This document shows, piece by piece, positions 26,801 through 36,534 of a stretch of 64,000 nucleotides of DNA; the stretch's first letter is position 1, and every line of letters starts with the position of its first letter. Below the pieces are notes generated by a model, which was not told the DNA's origin, made no database searches, and saw only the letters and a program-made list of their open reading frames with translations. The DNA lies in NCBI RefSeq assembly GCF_030265065.1, contig NC_080412.1, forward strand, positions 19,086,501 to 19,150,500. Direction: 5' to 3'. The stretch is from Corythoichthys intestinalis (lineage: Eukaryota; Chordata; Actinopteri; Syngnathiformes; Syngnathidae). A program made the position numbers and the translations under genes.

Positions 26801-29800
26801 CGACTTTTAGCTCTGATTGTTGCACGTTACTGATTGGAGGCGAATAGAAGAGGATAGTCAGGAGACTATTATTGCGCCCAAGTTATTACACCCTACATTT
26901 CATACAGGTATTGACGCCACGATTTGTATTTAGGCAGTGATTAGAAAAGGAACTAATCTACTTAGCAGCACATTTCAGCTTCCTACATTGGGGGGAGTTG
27001 AAAGGGAATTATAAATAAGCATGCATTTCCTGCATTAGTCTTTTTTATTTCAGCTGAATTTGTCATTTCTAATTTTTGGGCTATAAGCTGCTACTTTTTC
27101 TCCTGACCTTGAACACTGCGCTTTATATTCCAGTGGATCTTATTTATGGATTTTTACAGCCTGATGATAGCTCATAATATAGTGTGGATGCCTGTGGCGT
27201 ATAGTCCAATGCGGCTTATATGTGAAAATGTTTTTTTTCTTCCTTCGGTTACAAAGAGTTGCACATCAACTAGTGACAAACTAATTTATATTCAGCAGAT
27301 AGACGAAAAGAGCCACATGATTGGACGTTTATCATTAAACAGTGCCCTCCATAATTATTGGCACCCCTGGTTAAGATGTGTTTTTTAGCTTCTATTTTTT
27401 TTTTAATTCAAATAATATGGGACCTTACTGGAAAAAAAGAAAAATCCTACCTTCAATACAAGTGCATTTATTCAGTGGGGAAAAAAATCCCACATAAAGA
27501 AATATTTATTTGCCGTCAAATAATGTGTGTCACAATTATTAGCACCCCTGGTGTTAAAACTTTGTATAACCCTCTTTTGCCAACAAAACAAGGTCTGGGA
27601 ACTGAGATGGCCATGGGAGGAGCTTGATTTTGTGTCTGGTGAACCATTTCTGTGTAGATTTGGCCATATGTTTAGGGTCAATGTTTCGCTGAAAGACCCA
27701 ATGACGACCCATCTACAGCTTTCGGGCAGAGGGCAACAGATTTTGATTTAAAATGTCCTGGTATTTGAAAGCATTCATGATGCCATGCACCCTAACAAGG
27801 TTCCCAGGGGCTTTGGAAGCGAAACAGCCCCACAGCATCAGTGACCGAAAGCTGCCCGAAAGCTGAAGATCGGTCGTCACTGGGTCTTTCAGCAAGACAA
27901 TGACCCTAAATATATGGCCAAATCTACACAGAAATGGTTCACCAGACACAAAATCAAGCTCCTCCCATGGCCATCTCAGTCCCCAGACCTTGTTTTGTTG
28001 GCAAAAGGGGGTTGTACAAAGTATTAACACAAGGGGTGCTAATAATTGTGACACACATTATTTGATGTCAAATAATTATTTCTTTATGTGGGATTTTCCC
28101 CACTGAATAAATGCACTTGTATTGAAGGTTGGATTTTTCTCTTTTTTTCCATTAAGGTCCCATATTATTTGAATACAAATAATTATTAGAAGCTAAAAAA
28201 CACATCTTAGCCAGGGGTGCCAATAATTATGGAGGGTACTGTATATGGTACTGAAAGAGTTATAATGAGAGCGAAAACCGTAACAAGAAATGTTTTGTCA
28301 GCATGTAAATCAGTAAAGATGACAGAATAGCACATAACTTTACCATTTTGTGAATGAATAGAGACTGCACAAATTGTGTCTTGCATTCTTAAGCGATGAA
28401 CTCACAAGAATGTGCCTGAGGACTACAAAGCAGATTCAAGGCTGCAAATTTTCAAAGTGATTATTGCAGACATGTGGCACGGTGACCGAGTGGTTAACAC
28501 GGCCTAATCACAATTCTGAGATCAAGGATTAAATCCCTGCTCCAGCCTTTCAATGTGGAGTTTCACCCCGTGCCTGCAAAGTTTTATTCGGGTCCTCGGG
28601 TTCCTCCCACACCTCAAAAACATGCATAGTAGGCTGATTGAACACTTCAAATTGCCGCTAGGTGTCATGTGCGTGTGACTGGATGTCGTCTCCTTTTGGC
28701 ATGCGATTGGCTGGCAACTGATTTAGGGTGTACCCTGCCTAATGCCCATAGTTGGCTGGGACAGGCTCCAGCACCCCCACGTCCCTTGTAGGGATAAGCA
28801 GCTTGGAAGAGGAATTAATGAATTATTGCAGAAACATCGTCGCATCAAAAACACAGAAAATACTCCTACAAACTTACGAGTTAGATTAACCCACAGGTTA
28901 AAATCCCATTAGCACTTCAATTGATAATTTAGCGTGCATACCGAGGTCTCCGAAGTGCGCAGCTTCCATGTGACTGGGCTGTTTCTTGAGGATGGCCGTG
29001 CGACCATGGGCGAAGGAGTCCATGTTGGCAGAGATGGCATTGATGGCCACATGACTGGGCCCCGCAGCTTCTTGTATGGCATGGTTGTTCTTCAGTGGCA
29101 ATGATGGAGAGTGAGGGCTGACTCCATCTTTGAATTGGAATTTAATAGAAGAAAAGTAAAGACAGAAAGGTAGGGTAACTAAATAACATAAAAAGTAGCA
29201 TTAACATGAAACCAGCATACACAACTAGCAAAGACTATAAATCCATTAACTCGTTGGCTGACATTGATTGATCTAGATATCAATTCCATTCACACATTGC
29301 TTCTAAACACTTGAGTTGCCACCTAAAAGGAGCACACCAAACTACCATGTGGCATACAAAGACACTCAGATTCCCATTCTCTGTGTCCATGAAGCCGAAC
29401 AGGATAGGTTAAGAAATAAACAGTTGAGTTGTTAATGCTCACTGAGGAAATAATAAACTCACCTCTGTTGACTTTTGTGTCAATCGCTCTCTGAGGTTCT
29501 TTACTTTTGGCTGCAGGGAGAAAGAGTTAAACAATGGTGTAACAGGAGGAGCGTTTTTATTCACATCAGCAAAGTAGGGCAGTTCACTGTAGTCTTGATA
29601 TCATTAAAAAGAACACTAAACAGATAACTTAACCCAAGTCACCCAATTCCAACGGGAAAGGAAAATAGGCTAAGGAATGCAAGCAAACCACTTAGTGTGG
29701 TGCAACAAAAACAGAGAAGCCGTACTTGAACGTGAAAGACCTCTCAGTCCTGTTCACTCTACTGGCCTCTCACACGTCAACGCTGAGAGGTGTGCACAGA

Positions 29801-32636
29801 GCCAGGCATGGTGGCAACCGCTCATCACAGTGACTACATGTCTTTAAATGAAGTGGAAAAAGAGGAGCCGAGTTTCAAACTGAAAAGCACTAAAACCCTG
29901 AGGTGATCATCCAGAACATGCTCATTATGGGGACTGACAGCATGTTTGGGATTTGTGACAAAAGTGTTAGTATTATTTTTAGGTGTTTATCTATTTTTTG
30001 TGACCAATGAATTTTCCAAAACATATTAACCAGAGGTGGGTAGTAACGTGTTACATGTACTCCGTTACACTTACTTCAGTAACTTTTAATGTACTTCTAA
30101 GAGTAGTTCGACTGAGCCATACTTTGTACTTTTACTCGACTAGATTTGTGAAGAAAAAATGCTACTCTTACTCCATTAAAGCGCAGATTTAAACCTGTCT
30201 CAGTTTTTATTTGGCACCGATTGACCACAGAAAAACTGCAATATAATCAGTTTAATTTCATAATAGTAACTATAAGTCCCTGACAAGTCTTGTCGCTTAG
30301 CCATTTTGTAGAAACAATAGCTAGTAACCTGACTTCTAATTTTTCAATTGGTTTCAGAAATGGCTCATAAGAAAGCTAACACCCTCCCAAATAATGTTGA
30401 CTGTACAAAAATATATTTGTTTCACTGAAAAAAGATTTATCATTTAATGGTAAATGGTGTTATACTTATATAGCGCTTTTCCACCTTGAAGACAAAGGTC
30501 AAATTTTGGCAAGACAAAAGTTTTGTCGCCTACAGAAAGTGGTGTGAAAATTGAACAAAAAATGTACTTGAAATACAAAAATATAACATAACATAAGCGG
30601 ATTAAGTAGTGGTGCTGTGAGATCCACATTTAATATTTTGTATCACTTCCATGGGCATGAAGGACTGCATCCATGGGGTTCGGCAAGGAGTCATACAACT
30701 TATTGATGAAGTCATCAGGAACATCAAAGAAAGCAGTCTTGCATGCCTCCCAAGTTCAACAACATTCTTGGGTTTCGTCTTCCATGCTTCCTCTTTCATC
30801 CTACCCCAGACATGCTCAATGATGTTCATGTCTGGTGACTGGGCAGGCCAGTCCTGGAGGATCTTGATCTTCTTTGCCTTGAGGAACTTTGAGGTAGAGA
30901 TTGAAGTATGCGATGGAGCACCATCCTGCTGCAGAATTTGTCCCTTTTTATGGTTAGGAATGTAAGAGGCAGTTAAGATTTGTCGATATTTCAGACTATT
31001 TATGTTGCCTTCCACCCTGAAGATCTCTCACAAACCCCATTACTGGATGTAACCCCACACCATGATTTTGCCACCACCAAACTTCACTGTTTTCAGAGTG
31101 AATCTCAGATCCATGCGGGCTCCAGTAGGTCTCCTGCAATATGTGCGGCGTCTGTGATGTCATTTAATGGAAGATTCATCTGAAAAATCCACCTTTTGCC
31201 AACTTTCCAGCGTCCATCTTTTTGACAGTCTGTGGGCCTTGGCAAATGCCTTACTTTTTTTTTTTAATTGTCCGCACCCTGAAAGACTGTATAAAGACTT
31301 GCTATTTAAACCAGGCACTATTTTCTCAACTAGATGGCATCTTTGGACGAATAATGCTTCATTTCTGTCTTTTTTTTTTCCATCTCTTGACGGAATTCAA
31401 GGTTGTTGTTTTTTTTTTTTTTTTTTCTGTGGCTTAATGTGGCTATGTAATGGGTTACTGTCCAGTATCATTATAACAACAGTTCATATTGATAAGTTTA
31501 TGCTGAGAGAAAAAAAAGTACTACTGTTTAAAAAAAGAAAATCAAATAAAAATAAGCAGTTACTCACAATGTTATGTATTACTTGAGAAGTCTTTTCACG
31601 GGATACTTTTTTTACTTGTACTTGAGTATATTTTTCGAACGACAACTTTTACTTTTACTTGAGTAAAATTATTTTGAAATAATGCTACTCTTACTTCTGT
31701 AAAAATTTTGGTTACTCTACCCACCTCTGATATTAACATTCTCCTTGTACATAGGAATAATGACCCTGAGAAAACCCTCACCTTCCTTTAAAAAAAAACT
31801 ACTATAGCCACTGTGCAACAGAAATGTCTTCACATTTCCTTCCTATGGTAGACCTGCCGAGTCAGCTGTTTCAAATCCCCGCATTCAGCCTATGGGGAAA
31901 TCATAAATTTCCTCTCACCATTGTAGCATGATTTCCTAAGTAAACACAAGCTCGGTAATATTTTGGGATGTCAATGGCTCACATTTTACGCCTCCTTTGA
32001 GGCTATCTACCAAAATGCTTGAAGTGATAACCAAGATATGTGTATAATTGAGAACTTCTTGTTGTCGAATTAGTGATCACTGCCAGTACTATCAATCAAA
32101 ATGGATTGGACGTTTATCGTCGTCAGCAGCAGTTCAAATGAACTTTTTCAGTGCCATTGAGGATGATATATGTCCAATTATGTGGCTCTTTTCATCCTTC
32201 TGTTGCGAATTGAACTTAGTTTTTAACTATCAGACGTCCAATGCATTTGAAAAGGGGGCTGTTTGACCGGATTGGACGTCTATCGCCGTCAATTAATCAG
32301 TTAATAAGTTTACCGAGTGGAACTATCACGTAATTGTTCTATTTAATTTCCTAGTCGCCCTTTACAGTAGTAGCTTCAGGAAGTCAGTAAATGAATGAAG
32401 GAGAGGCTATTGATAAGCAACCCATATTAACGTTACTACGTAGACCGCAGTGCAGGCATCCGTCGATCCATGAGACTGGGTCGACAAAATATAGTGTAAT
32501 AGCTCAAGTGACGTCATGTAAGATACAAGTCTGTAAGATTCTGTTTTTCTAACGCTGTTTTATTGCTGGCAGCTAGCTACAGTTGACGTTGCAGCTGAGA
32601 GGGAGCTTCCTCACCTTTTCGCTTGAAAAACGACAT
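16251..32636 (-). CDS. akap10: A-kinase anchoring protein 10 (D-AKAP2), complete
   Basis: Fifteen coding exons on the minus strand give about 613 residues: 32615-32636, 29463-29510, 28942-29127, 26040-26525, 24568-24666, 24379-24463, 24164-24287, 23410-23546, 19490-19634, 19249-19416, 18500-18609, 16702-16784, 16559-16611, 16358-16447 and 16251-16256. Phases agree at every junction. The start gives MSFFKRK, as in vertebrate AKAP10, which is about 660 residues in human. Order: N-terminal region with [15 protein letters not shown]; a first RGS domain interrupted by a long insert (about residues 95-330, [16 protein letters not shown]); a second RGS domain (about 330-470, [26 protein letters not shown]); a C-terminal PKA-binding amphipathic helix (about 585-600, [15 protein letters not shown]); and a PDZ-type end STKL. 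Known role: tethers both RI and RII regulatory subunits of PKA, on mitochondria and endosomes. The acceptor of exon 14 could be 6 bases further in. Introns are packed with transposons. Confidence 0.95.
17026..17901. mobile_element. hAT-like miniature element in an akap10 intron
   Basis: Left end TAGAGATGCACG and right end CGTGCACCCCTA are inverted repeats. The flanks are a perfect 8-bp duplication, ATCTCAGT, at 17018-17025 and 17902-17909. Subterminal zones contain TTATCGGT and ATCGGTT words. A long TA microsatellite (about 17709-17826) lies near the right end. It has no transposase. It is intronic, between the exons at 18500-18609 and 16702-16784. Confidence 0.8.
17709..17826. repeat. (TA)n microsatellite
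   Basis: About 118 bases of nearly pure TA with two ACACATA/GTGTGT interruptions sit inside the 17026-17901 element. Open frames that read as alternating Tyr-Ile here are artefacts. Confidence 0.9.
18262..19170. repeat. Cluster of palindromic-repeat copies in akap10 introns
   Basis: At least four partial copies of the abundant repeat lie at about 18262-18450, 18690-18790, 18925-18990 and 19090-19165. They flank the exon at 18500-18609 on both sides. Words such as CAAATGGATTGG and AATGGCACTGAAA recur in each. A repeated TTAATCTATT-type phrase sits between two of them, suggesting a local duplication. Confidence 0.7.
19800..20374 (-). mobile_element. Rearranged Tc1-like transposon fragment
   Basis: It belongs to the same Tc1 family as 58970-60503. 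One true end is present at the right (GTGATACACTGTA). The minus strand encodes [15 protein letters not shown] and [21 protein letters not shown], the DNA-binding part of the transposase. From about 19941 leftwards the sequence changes: 19815-19935 carries the following part of the gene in the opposite orientation, including a second, inverted copy of the CACCCCAGGAGGAAGCC stretch. The segment between the start codon region and YRSAV is deleted relative to the other copy. The left end of the element is missing. It is non-functional. Confidence 0.65.
20383..23027. mobile_element. Large hAT-like nonautonomous element
   Basis: Left end AAGGGTGTAACGGTACAC and right end TATCGTTACACCCCTA are inverted. 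Flanks TAACTACT (20375-20382) and AAACTACT (23028-23035) are an 8-bp duplication with one mismatch. Repeated ATCGAATCG words at about 21760-21900 look like the end of a further nested element. The left target duplication includes the last TA of the Tc1 piece at 19800-20374, so this insertion came after the Tc1. No transposase was recognised in 2.6 kb. Confidence 0.65.
24815..25780. repeat. Degraded second copy of the 12393-13236 element
   Basis: Shared phrases are CTCAACATTGGTAGGGACAA near the left, TTTTTACATTACTTAC in the middle and TACCGTCCCTATGCAAGCC near the right. The terminal repeats are no longer clear. A (GCT)n-like stretch sits near 25665. It lies in the akap10 intron between exons 26040-26525 and 24568-24666. 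Confidence 0.55.
25850..25940. repeat. Palindromic-repeat fragment
   Basis: A partial copy of the abundant repeat, with TCATTGGCAGCC at its right side, in an akap10 intron close to exon 26040-26525. Confidence 0.55.
27340..28241 (-). mobile_element. Tc1-like transposon, fold-back form
   Basis: Both ends read CCCTCCATAATTATTGGCA going inward, and TA follows the right end. The two arms (about 27340-27728 and 27857-28241) are near-complete inverted copies of each other. They extend far beyond normal ends into transposase code: each arm encodes a stretch with the second catalytic Asp (FQQDNDPK) and PWPSQSPDL. The 128-bp centre encodes [15 protein letters not shown] on the minus strand and joins in frame to only one arm. 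The N-terminal half of the transposase is absent, so it is a nonautonomous copy. It lies in the akap10 intron between exons 28942-29127 and 26040-26525. Confidence 0.8.
28474..28830 (+). mobile_element. tRNA-derived SINE-like repeat
   Basis: The head resembles a serine/leucine-type tRNA: GGTGACCGAGTGGTTAAC matches a polymerase III A box, and GATCAAGGATTAAATCCC about 50 bases later matches a B box. The body contains TCCTCCCACACCTCAAAAAC and GGGACAGGCTCCAGCACCCC. The tail ends in a GAATTAATGAAT-like simple repeat. It is intronic in akap10. There is no anticodon-stem cloverleaf good enough to call a tRNA gene. Confidence 0.65.
30031..31729. mobile_element. hAT-like element of the AGAGGTGGG family, third copy
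   Basis: Left end CAGAGGTGGGTAGTAAC and right end GTTACTCTACCCACCTCTG are inverted. The flanks are a perfect 8-bp duplication, ATATTAAC (30023-30030 and 31730-31737), so this is the youngest-looking of the three copies. A Tc1-like transposon is inserted in its middle (about 30272-31298). It lies in akap10 intron 1. Confidence 0.8.
30272..31298 (-). mobile_element. Tc1-like transposon of a third family, truncated
   Basis: Code for a transposase C-terminal half is on the minus strand (about 30602-31015). It includes [12 protein letters not shown] with the second catalytic Asp and [15 protein letters not shown] with the final Glu. The frame is lost after that. The left end starts AGTCCCTGACAAGTCTTGTCG. 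The matching right end is missing and host sequence resumes near 31299. A short foreign repeat piece (about 30440-30486, TATATAGCGCTTTTCCACCTT) interrupts the left part. It cannot encode an active enzyme. Confidence 0.7.
32060..32310. repeat. Palindromic-repeat copies near the akap10 first exon
   Basis: Two diverged copies of the abundant repeat (CAAAATGGATTGGACGT near 32096 and GGATTGGACGTCTATC near 32268) stand in opposite orientations, about 300 bases inside intron 1 of akap10. Confidence 0.6.
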
Positions 32637-32828
32637 GACGGGTCTACTCAGGTTTCCTCAGCTCACTGACACCCTCCCGCGGGTTGACAGGTCCCTTCAT
32701 TCACATTTATCCGTACTCCACACTCCACACATTTAACTGGTTTGTGAGTGTACACCCAGTGAACGCTGTCAGATTCCAATTTTCTCCAAATCCACAGTCA
32801 GATCAGCCATGTTGTCAATAAACGACCA

Positions 32829-32871
32829 ACTTCCGGGTGTTTTGGCACACGAGCATTGTGGGAAATGTAGT
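32829..32871 (-). promoter_or_regulatory. akap10 promoter motifs: ETS and ZNF143 sites
   Basis: Read on the minus strand, 32853-32871 is ACTACATTTCCCACAATGC, a close match to the ZNF143/Staf binding site. Next to it, 32829-32836 gives CCGGAAGT, an ETS-family core. Both lie about 200 bases upstream of the akap10 start codon, the usual place for such pairs in TATA-less housekeeping promoters. The transcription start is inferred to be between here and 32636. Confidence 0.6.
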
Positions 32872-33647
32872 TACAAGAGGAACACGTAACGAAAGACACA
32901 GGGTTTGGAGTAAGATGTAATTTATGAGGCTGTGGCAAAACACAACGAAGTACTAGTGTGTTTTGTATTTTAGCATTGGCTTTGTCTTAAAAAAAAAAAA
33001 CTGATGAATTATATAAATTAAAACGACAGAGAAAACGTTCCTCTTTGCCTTTACTGCCATCATGTGTCCATTTTTTGTATGAATCACAGGATATTGCTTT
33101 CGCCATCACCAGATATTGTACAGTATATTGTATCATTTTTAATTGCAAGTTTGCAACTATTTATTCGTGTAACACGAGAGCGACCTCGCTGTTCACCAAT
33201 GGTCAAGGTACGCTCAGTTAACCTAACCTTCATTGGTTTTGTATTTATTGCAGACAAATGTTTAAAATACAATTACTTAATGGAATTATGACATTTTGAG
33301 ATTTAAAAAAAAAAAAAAAAAAAAGGTGAGCAAATTCTTACCTCAGTGGCTACCATTGACAGGGATAGACATCCAATCCATTTGAACTTGGAGGGAAGGC
33401 AAATGAATGAATTCGCTGCCAACCCTCCCAGTTCAGAATGATAAAAGTCACATGTTTGAACACCTATTATTGTTAATGGCACTCAAACTCAACTACGAAC
33501 TCAATTGTTTGAATGGAGATTTACAAATTGAGTTTAATTAGCCAAACTCTATTTTTTGGGTTACTTTGTCAAAAAAAAGACATCAATTGTTTAGTTAAAA
33601 AGCAAATGTTTGTACAAAGCAGGGACACACAAAATGATCTGGAGGGT
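32872..33647. other. Intergenic stretch between akap10 and alkbh4
   Basis: Holds the probable alkbh4 3' untranslated region. AATAAA on the minus strand is visible at about 33244-33249. It also holds an A-run at about 33304-33324 and a palindromic-repeat copy at about 33345-33480. No further gene was seen. Confidence 0.45.
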
Positions 33648-36534
33648 CTAAATAGGGGTTCCATTGAAGCTCCCGGCAATATTTAGTAGCTGAGCTCCCA
33701 GCTCAGCTCTCTGTCCACCGGGGAGGAACTCTGCTGACAGTTCCCTGTACGTGGTACAAACTCTACGCTCCTGAATGTCCTTCCGGAGAATGCCATGTTT
33801 CCACCGATGCCGCGCCTCCCCGTACAATACCACTAAAGACCTGCGCGGCAGCGGCACAGCGACGTTCACTTCCCCCGAGAGTCCGAGCTGGGGGAGACCC
33901 CGCTCAAGTGACATGTTGAGCGTGGTGGCAGACAGCATGTTGACGGTTACGAGGCGCTCCCCCCACAGCCAGGAGTCATCCAAGTGAGGGTCAATGGCGG
34001 AGCCTCGTTGAGGATTGTAGTCAAGATTGCATTGCTCCACAGGCTGGAAGCTTGCCAGACTTTCTACTTGTTGCATTCGCAGCACTAGTTTTTTACTCAA
34101 AGCAGGAAGTCCGCTGAAACCTGCAAGACGCACTTTCCTTTTCTTGAAGTTCACTTTTGGCCCGAAGTCCTGCAATTAAACAGTCCCGTGGTTGTTTCAA
34201 AGACACAATGTGTGATTTCTTGTATACCTCTAAATTGGGTCAGTTGTTACTCAATCCACAACTGTATTATATGTGGTGTTTGACATCATCATCATCTGTA
34301 CCTGTTTCTTTCGACCTGACTGGGACAGGTTCCAGACGTCCTGGTCCATGCTGCTTATGAGTTCCTTCTCCTCCTCCTCAGACAAAAAGTCTTCCCACAG
34401 GAACACTCCAGGGAAGGAGAACGACACCGGCTCACCATCTTTGCAAAAGGCAATTTTTCTCTTGGGGTCGTAGGCGAAATGATGCACAATCTACATCGAC
34501 ATGGAAGAATATGGAAAAATTACATATATTCTGCATACATTTAATGTATGAATACAAATAATAAAAATGTTAATTAAAACAAAATTAAAATTAATAAAAA
34601 CAGAAATACACTCTGGTTATGACCCCCAATAAAACTCTAAAGATGATTAATAATAGCTATAGAGTCTACCCACGCACCACGTGTTCACTGTAGGGTTCCG
34701 CCCACTTGTCCGTCATTTTGACTCTGTATTTGCATTGATTTCAATTGATGGCGCAATTTAAAATGCATTTCATGGAAGACCCGGTGCTTTCTGATGCCGC
34801 AAACTCACTGGATCTGTTGCATAAAAGGCGTTATGAGGAAAAGCTTCGTTCTATACAGTCGCCAGATCCATATTTGATGCCCAAATCGATGTTTTTCGAC
34901 CCACTGTCTTCGCCCTGTCTGCCTGACATCTCCTACGCTGATATTTAAAATGATCTTGTCCACACAAAATCAGCCTATTCTCACGAAAAACTTCAAGAGC
35001 TTGGACGCTTATAAATACTTCGTTGCTGGTTGGGTGAAACAGGTCCTCGTTTGGCAGGAATCTATCTTGTGCTTGGAAAGGTGAGTTACGAAATTTTCAA
35101 TTCGAATTCTTTTGTTATTGCTAACATCCACTGTCAAGTCTAATGTATTTCATGTCGTTTGTCAATGGAGTTAAGGCTTTTAATGTTTATATGGTTTAGC
35201 GATAGCACGCACTACATACATACGTGTATGTTGTCGGCGATTAGCCTAGCAATGATCTTAATTGTGGTTATTTGTCAGCCCCGTAGACGAGGCCAGTTTC
35301 CCTCACTTGGTACCAGCTAAATATTATTCAAAAAATATCGATGGTGGAAGAAAGGGAAGTCACAAACATCTTGAATTTGAAACTATGTCGTACTACGTCG
35401 TATGTTGTCGGCGATTAGCCTAGCAATGATCTTAATTGTGGTTATTTGTCAGCCCCGTAGACGAGGCCAGTTTCTTTTACTTGGTACCAGCTAAATATTA
35501 TTCAAAAAATAACGATGGTGGAAGATAGGGAAGTCACAAACATCTTGAATTTGAAACTATGTCGTACTACGTCGTATGTTGTCGGCGATTAGCCTAGCAA
35601 TGATCTTAATTGTGGTTGTCAGGCCAAAACCCTCTAAATATATATTAAATGCATCTTACCGGATATAAAATGACTACTACATAGTCTGTGGTGATTTTTT
35701 GGTGTCCAATTTTCACGTCGAATTGCAGCCGTCCATTTCGCTCTTCTATTTGGATCCCTCGGAATACGGTAAAATTTCAAGTCTCTCCTTCCATCTTCTC
35801 TGTTAGTGCAACCAACAGCCACACACGCCTTCACCATTTTGATTATTAATGTTAAGGAGCAGAAAAACACGCCGTAAATAGGAGAAATGTACGTAGCCGT
35901 AATAGGTTAACACTATGTTTTGACGGACAAGTGGGCGGAACCCTACGCGAACACGTGGTACGTGGGTAGACTCTATAATAGCATTAATAACATTTTTAAA
36001 TTGCTTTTTTGTTCTTTACGCGGGTAGATAAGAGAATTATAAGCCCCTCCCCCCTTGTTTTTGTATTTAATTTAAAAAAAAATGTAATAATAACATTAAT
36101 TTAAAAAATAATATGTACATAAACAAATTCAGGTTTAAAATGTAAAAAAATAAATAAGAAATTATTTATTATTTACTCATTTCGTGCCATTGACAACGAT
36201 AGGCGTCTAATTCATTTAAACTGATAAGATTGGCACCAGCTTCTCTTTCAGCGCCACTGACGGCGATGGACGTCCAATTCAGTTCTAATGTTCGTTATTG
36301 TACATTTTCGTATTTATCGGTAATAACAAGTAGCCATCCACTTGTTCCGCCAGACTACCGGTAGGTTGCAATCTATGACTAATGTTTAAGACGTCAAAAC
36401 TAGTCAACAACTCACAACAAGATTAAGTTTACCTTCTCCCCGGACAAATTACTTTGTTTGAACTTCTCACACAGAAGGCAGTGCCTAATACCTTTGCAAG
36501 CACAAGAAGCAGCACCACTATCCTGAACCGTCAT
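33648..36534 (-). CDS. alkbh4: Alpha-ketoglutarate-dependent dioxygenase ALKBH4, complete
   Basis: Three coding exons on the minus strand, 36433-36534, 34302-34490 and 33648-34169, give about 270 residues (human about 300), all joined at phase 0. The first exon supplies the Cys-rich start CACKGIRHCLLC. The second gives FPGVFLWEDFL and WNLSQSGRKKQ. The third carries the catalytic core: VEQCNLDYNPQRGSAIDPHLDD with the iron-binding His-x-Asp (about residues 157-159), the distal iron His in the HRWKHG stretch, and the 2-oxoglutarate-binding Arg in RRVCTTYREL. It is a Fe(II)/2-oxoglutarate dioxygenase of the AlkB family. The human protein is reported to demethylate actin Lys84 and to act in cytokinesis. 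Intron 1 carries a whole foreign element (34658-35974). The start lies about 300 bases from the lrwd1 first exon on the other strand. Confidence 0.95.
34748..35080 (+). pseudogene. First exon of an element gene resembling fish SWIM/YqaJ-type proteins, broken
   Basis: The frame begins MAQFKMHFMEDPVLSDAANS and continues with LDLLHKRRYEEKL. A little later, in a shifted frame, come FKSLDAYKYFVAGWVKQV and a GTGAGT donor after 35080. The combination (LHKRRY..KL, then KSLDAY.YF..GWV) is what I recall from the N-terminus of uncharacterised fish proteins that carry a SWIM finger and a YqaJ-like nuclease. That recall needs a search to confirm. The frame has about two disruptions and no downstream exon remains inside the element, so it is a relic. 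It starts about 30 bases inside the left inverted repeat, consistent with transcription from the terminus. Confidence 0.5.
35227..35620. repeat. 174-bp tandem repeat inside the THAP element
   Basis: The unit beginning TATGTTGTCGGCGATTAGCC starts at 35227, 35401 and 35575, an exact 174-base period. Two full units are nearly identical and a third is cut after about 45 bases. It occupies the space where the bodies of the two element genes would have been. Confidence 0.85.
35660..35837 (-). pseudogene. THAP zinc-finger exon of the element
   Basis: Starts MVKACVAVGCTNREDGRRDL and ends LCSSHFISG at a GTAAGA donor. It has the C2CH pattern of a THAP domain: Cys-x4-Cys near residues 5-10, then the paired Cys/His of CSSHF near residue 55. 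The invariant Trp of KWTAAIRRENW and the Pro of NWTPK are also present. The exon is open and undamaged, about 59 residues. THAP domains bind DNA and in P-type and Kolobok transposases recognise the element ends. No transposase exon follows within the element. It lies on the same strand as alkbh4, within its intron 1, so accidental splicing into alkbh4 transcripts is conceivable. Confidence 0.7.

Larger units (their letters stand above)
34658..35974. mobile_element. THAP-encoding DNA element, internally deleted, in alkbh4 intron 1
   Basis: Terminal inverted repeats of about 55 bases (34658-34715 and 35921-35974; AGAGTCTACCCACG..., GGGTTCCGCCCACTTGTCCG) differ at only a few positions. A perfect 8-bp direct repeat, ATAATAGC, flanks them (34650-34657, 35975-35982). 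Two reading frames start just inside the ends and point toward each other: a THAP zinc finger on minus and a second frame on plus. Both stop at splice donors, and the rest of both genes is missing. The middle is a 174-bp tandem repeat. An 8-bp target and a THAP domain fit the P superfamily, but Kolobok elements also carry THAP and hAT elements also make 8-bp targets. The assignment is inference. Confidence 0.75.

Noticed and set aside
28474-28560. A tRNA gene (Ser/Leu-like)
   Set aside because: A and B boxes are present but no proper cloverleaf or anticodon arm. It is continuous with a SINE body and tail.
31167-31586. 139-residue plus-strand frame
   Set aside because: It runs on the opposite strand of a Tc1 relic and across T-runs, with no protein similarity.
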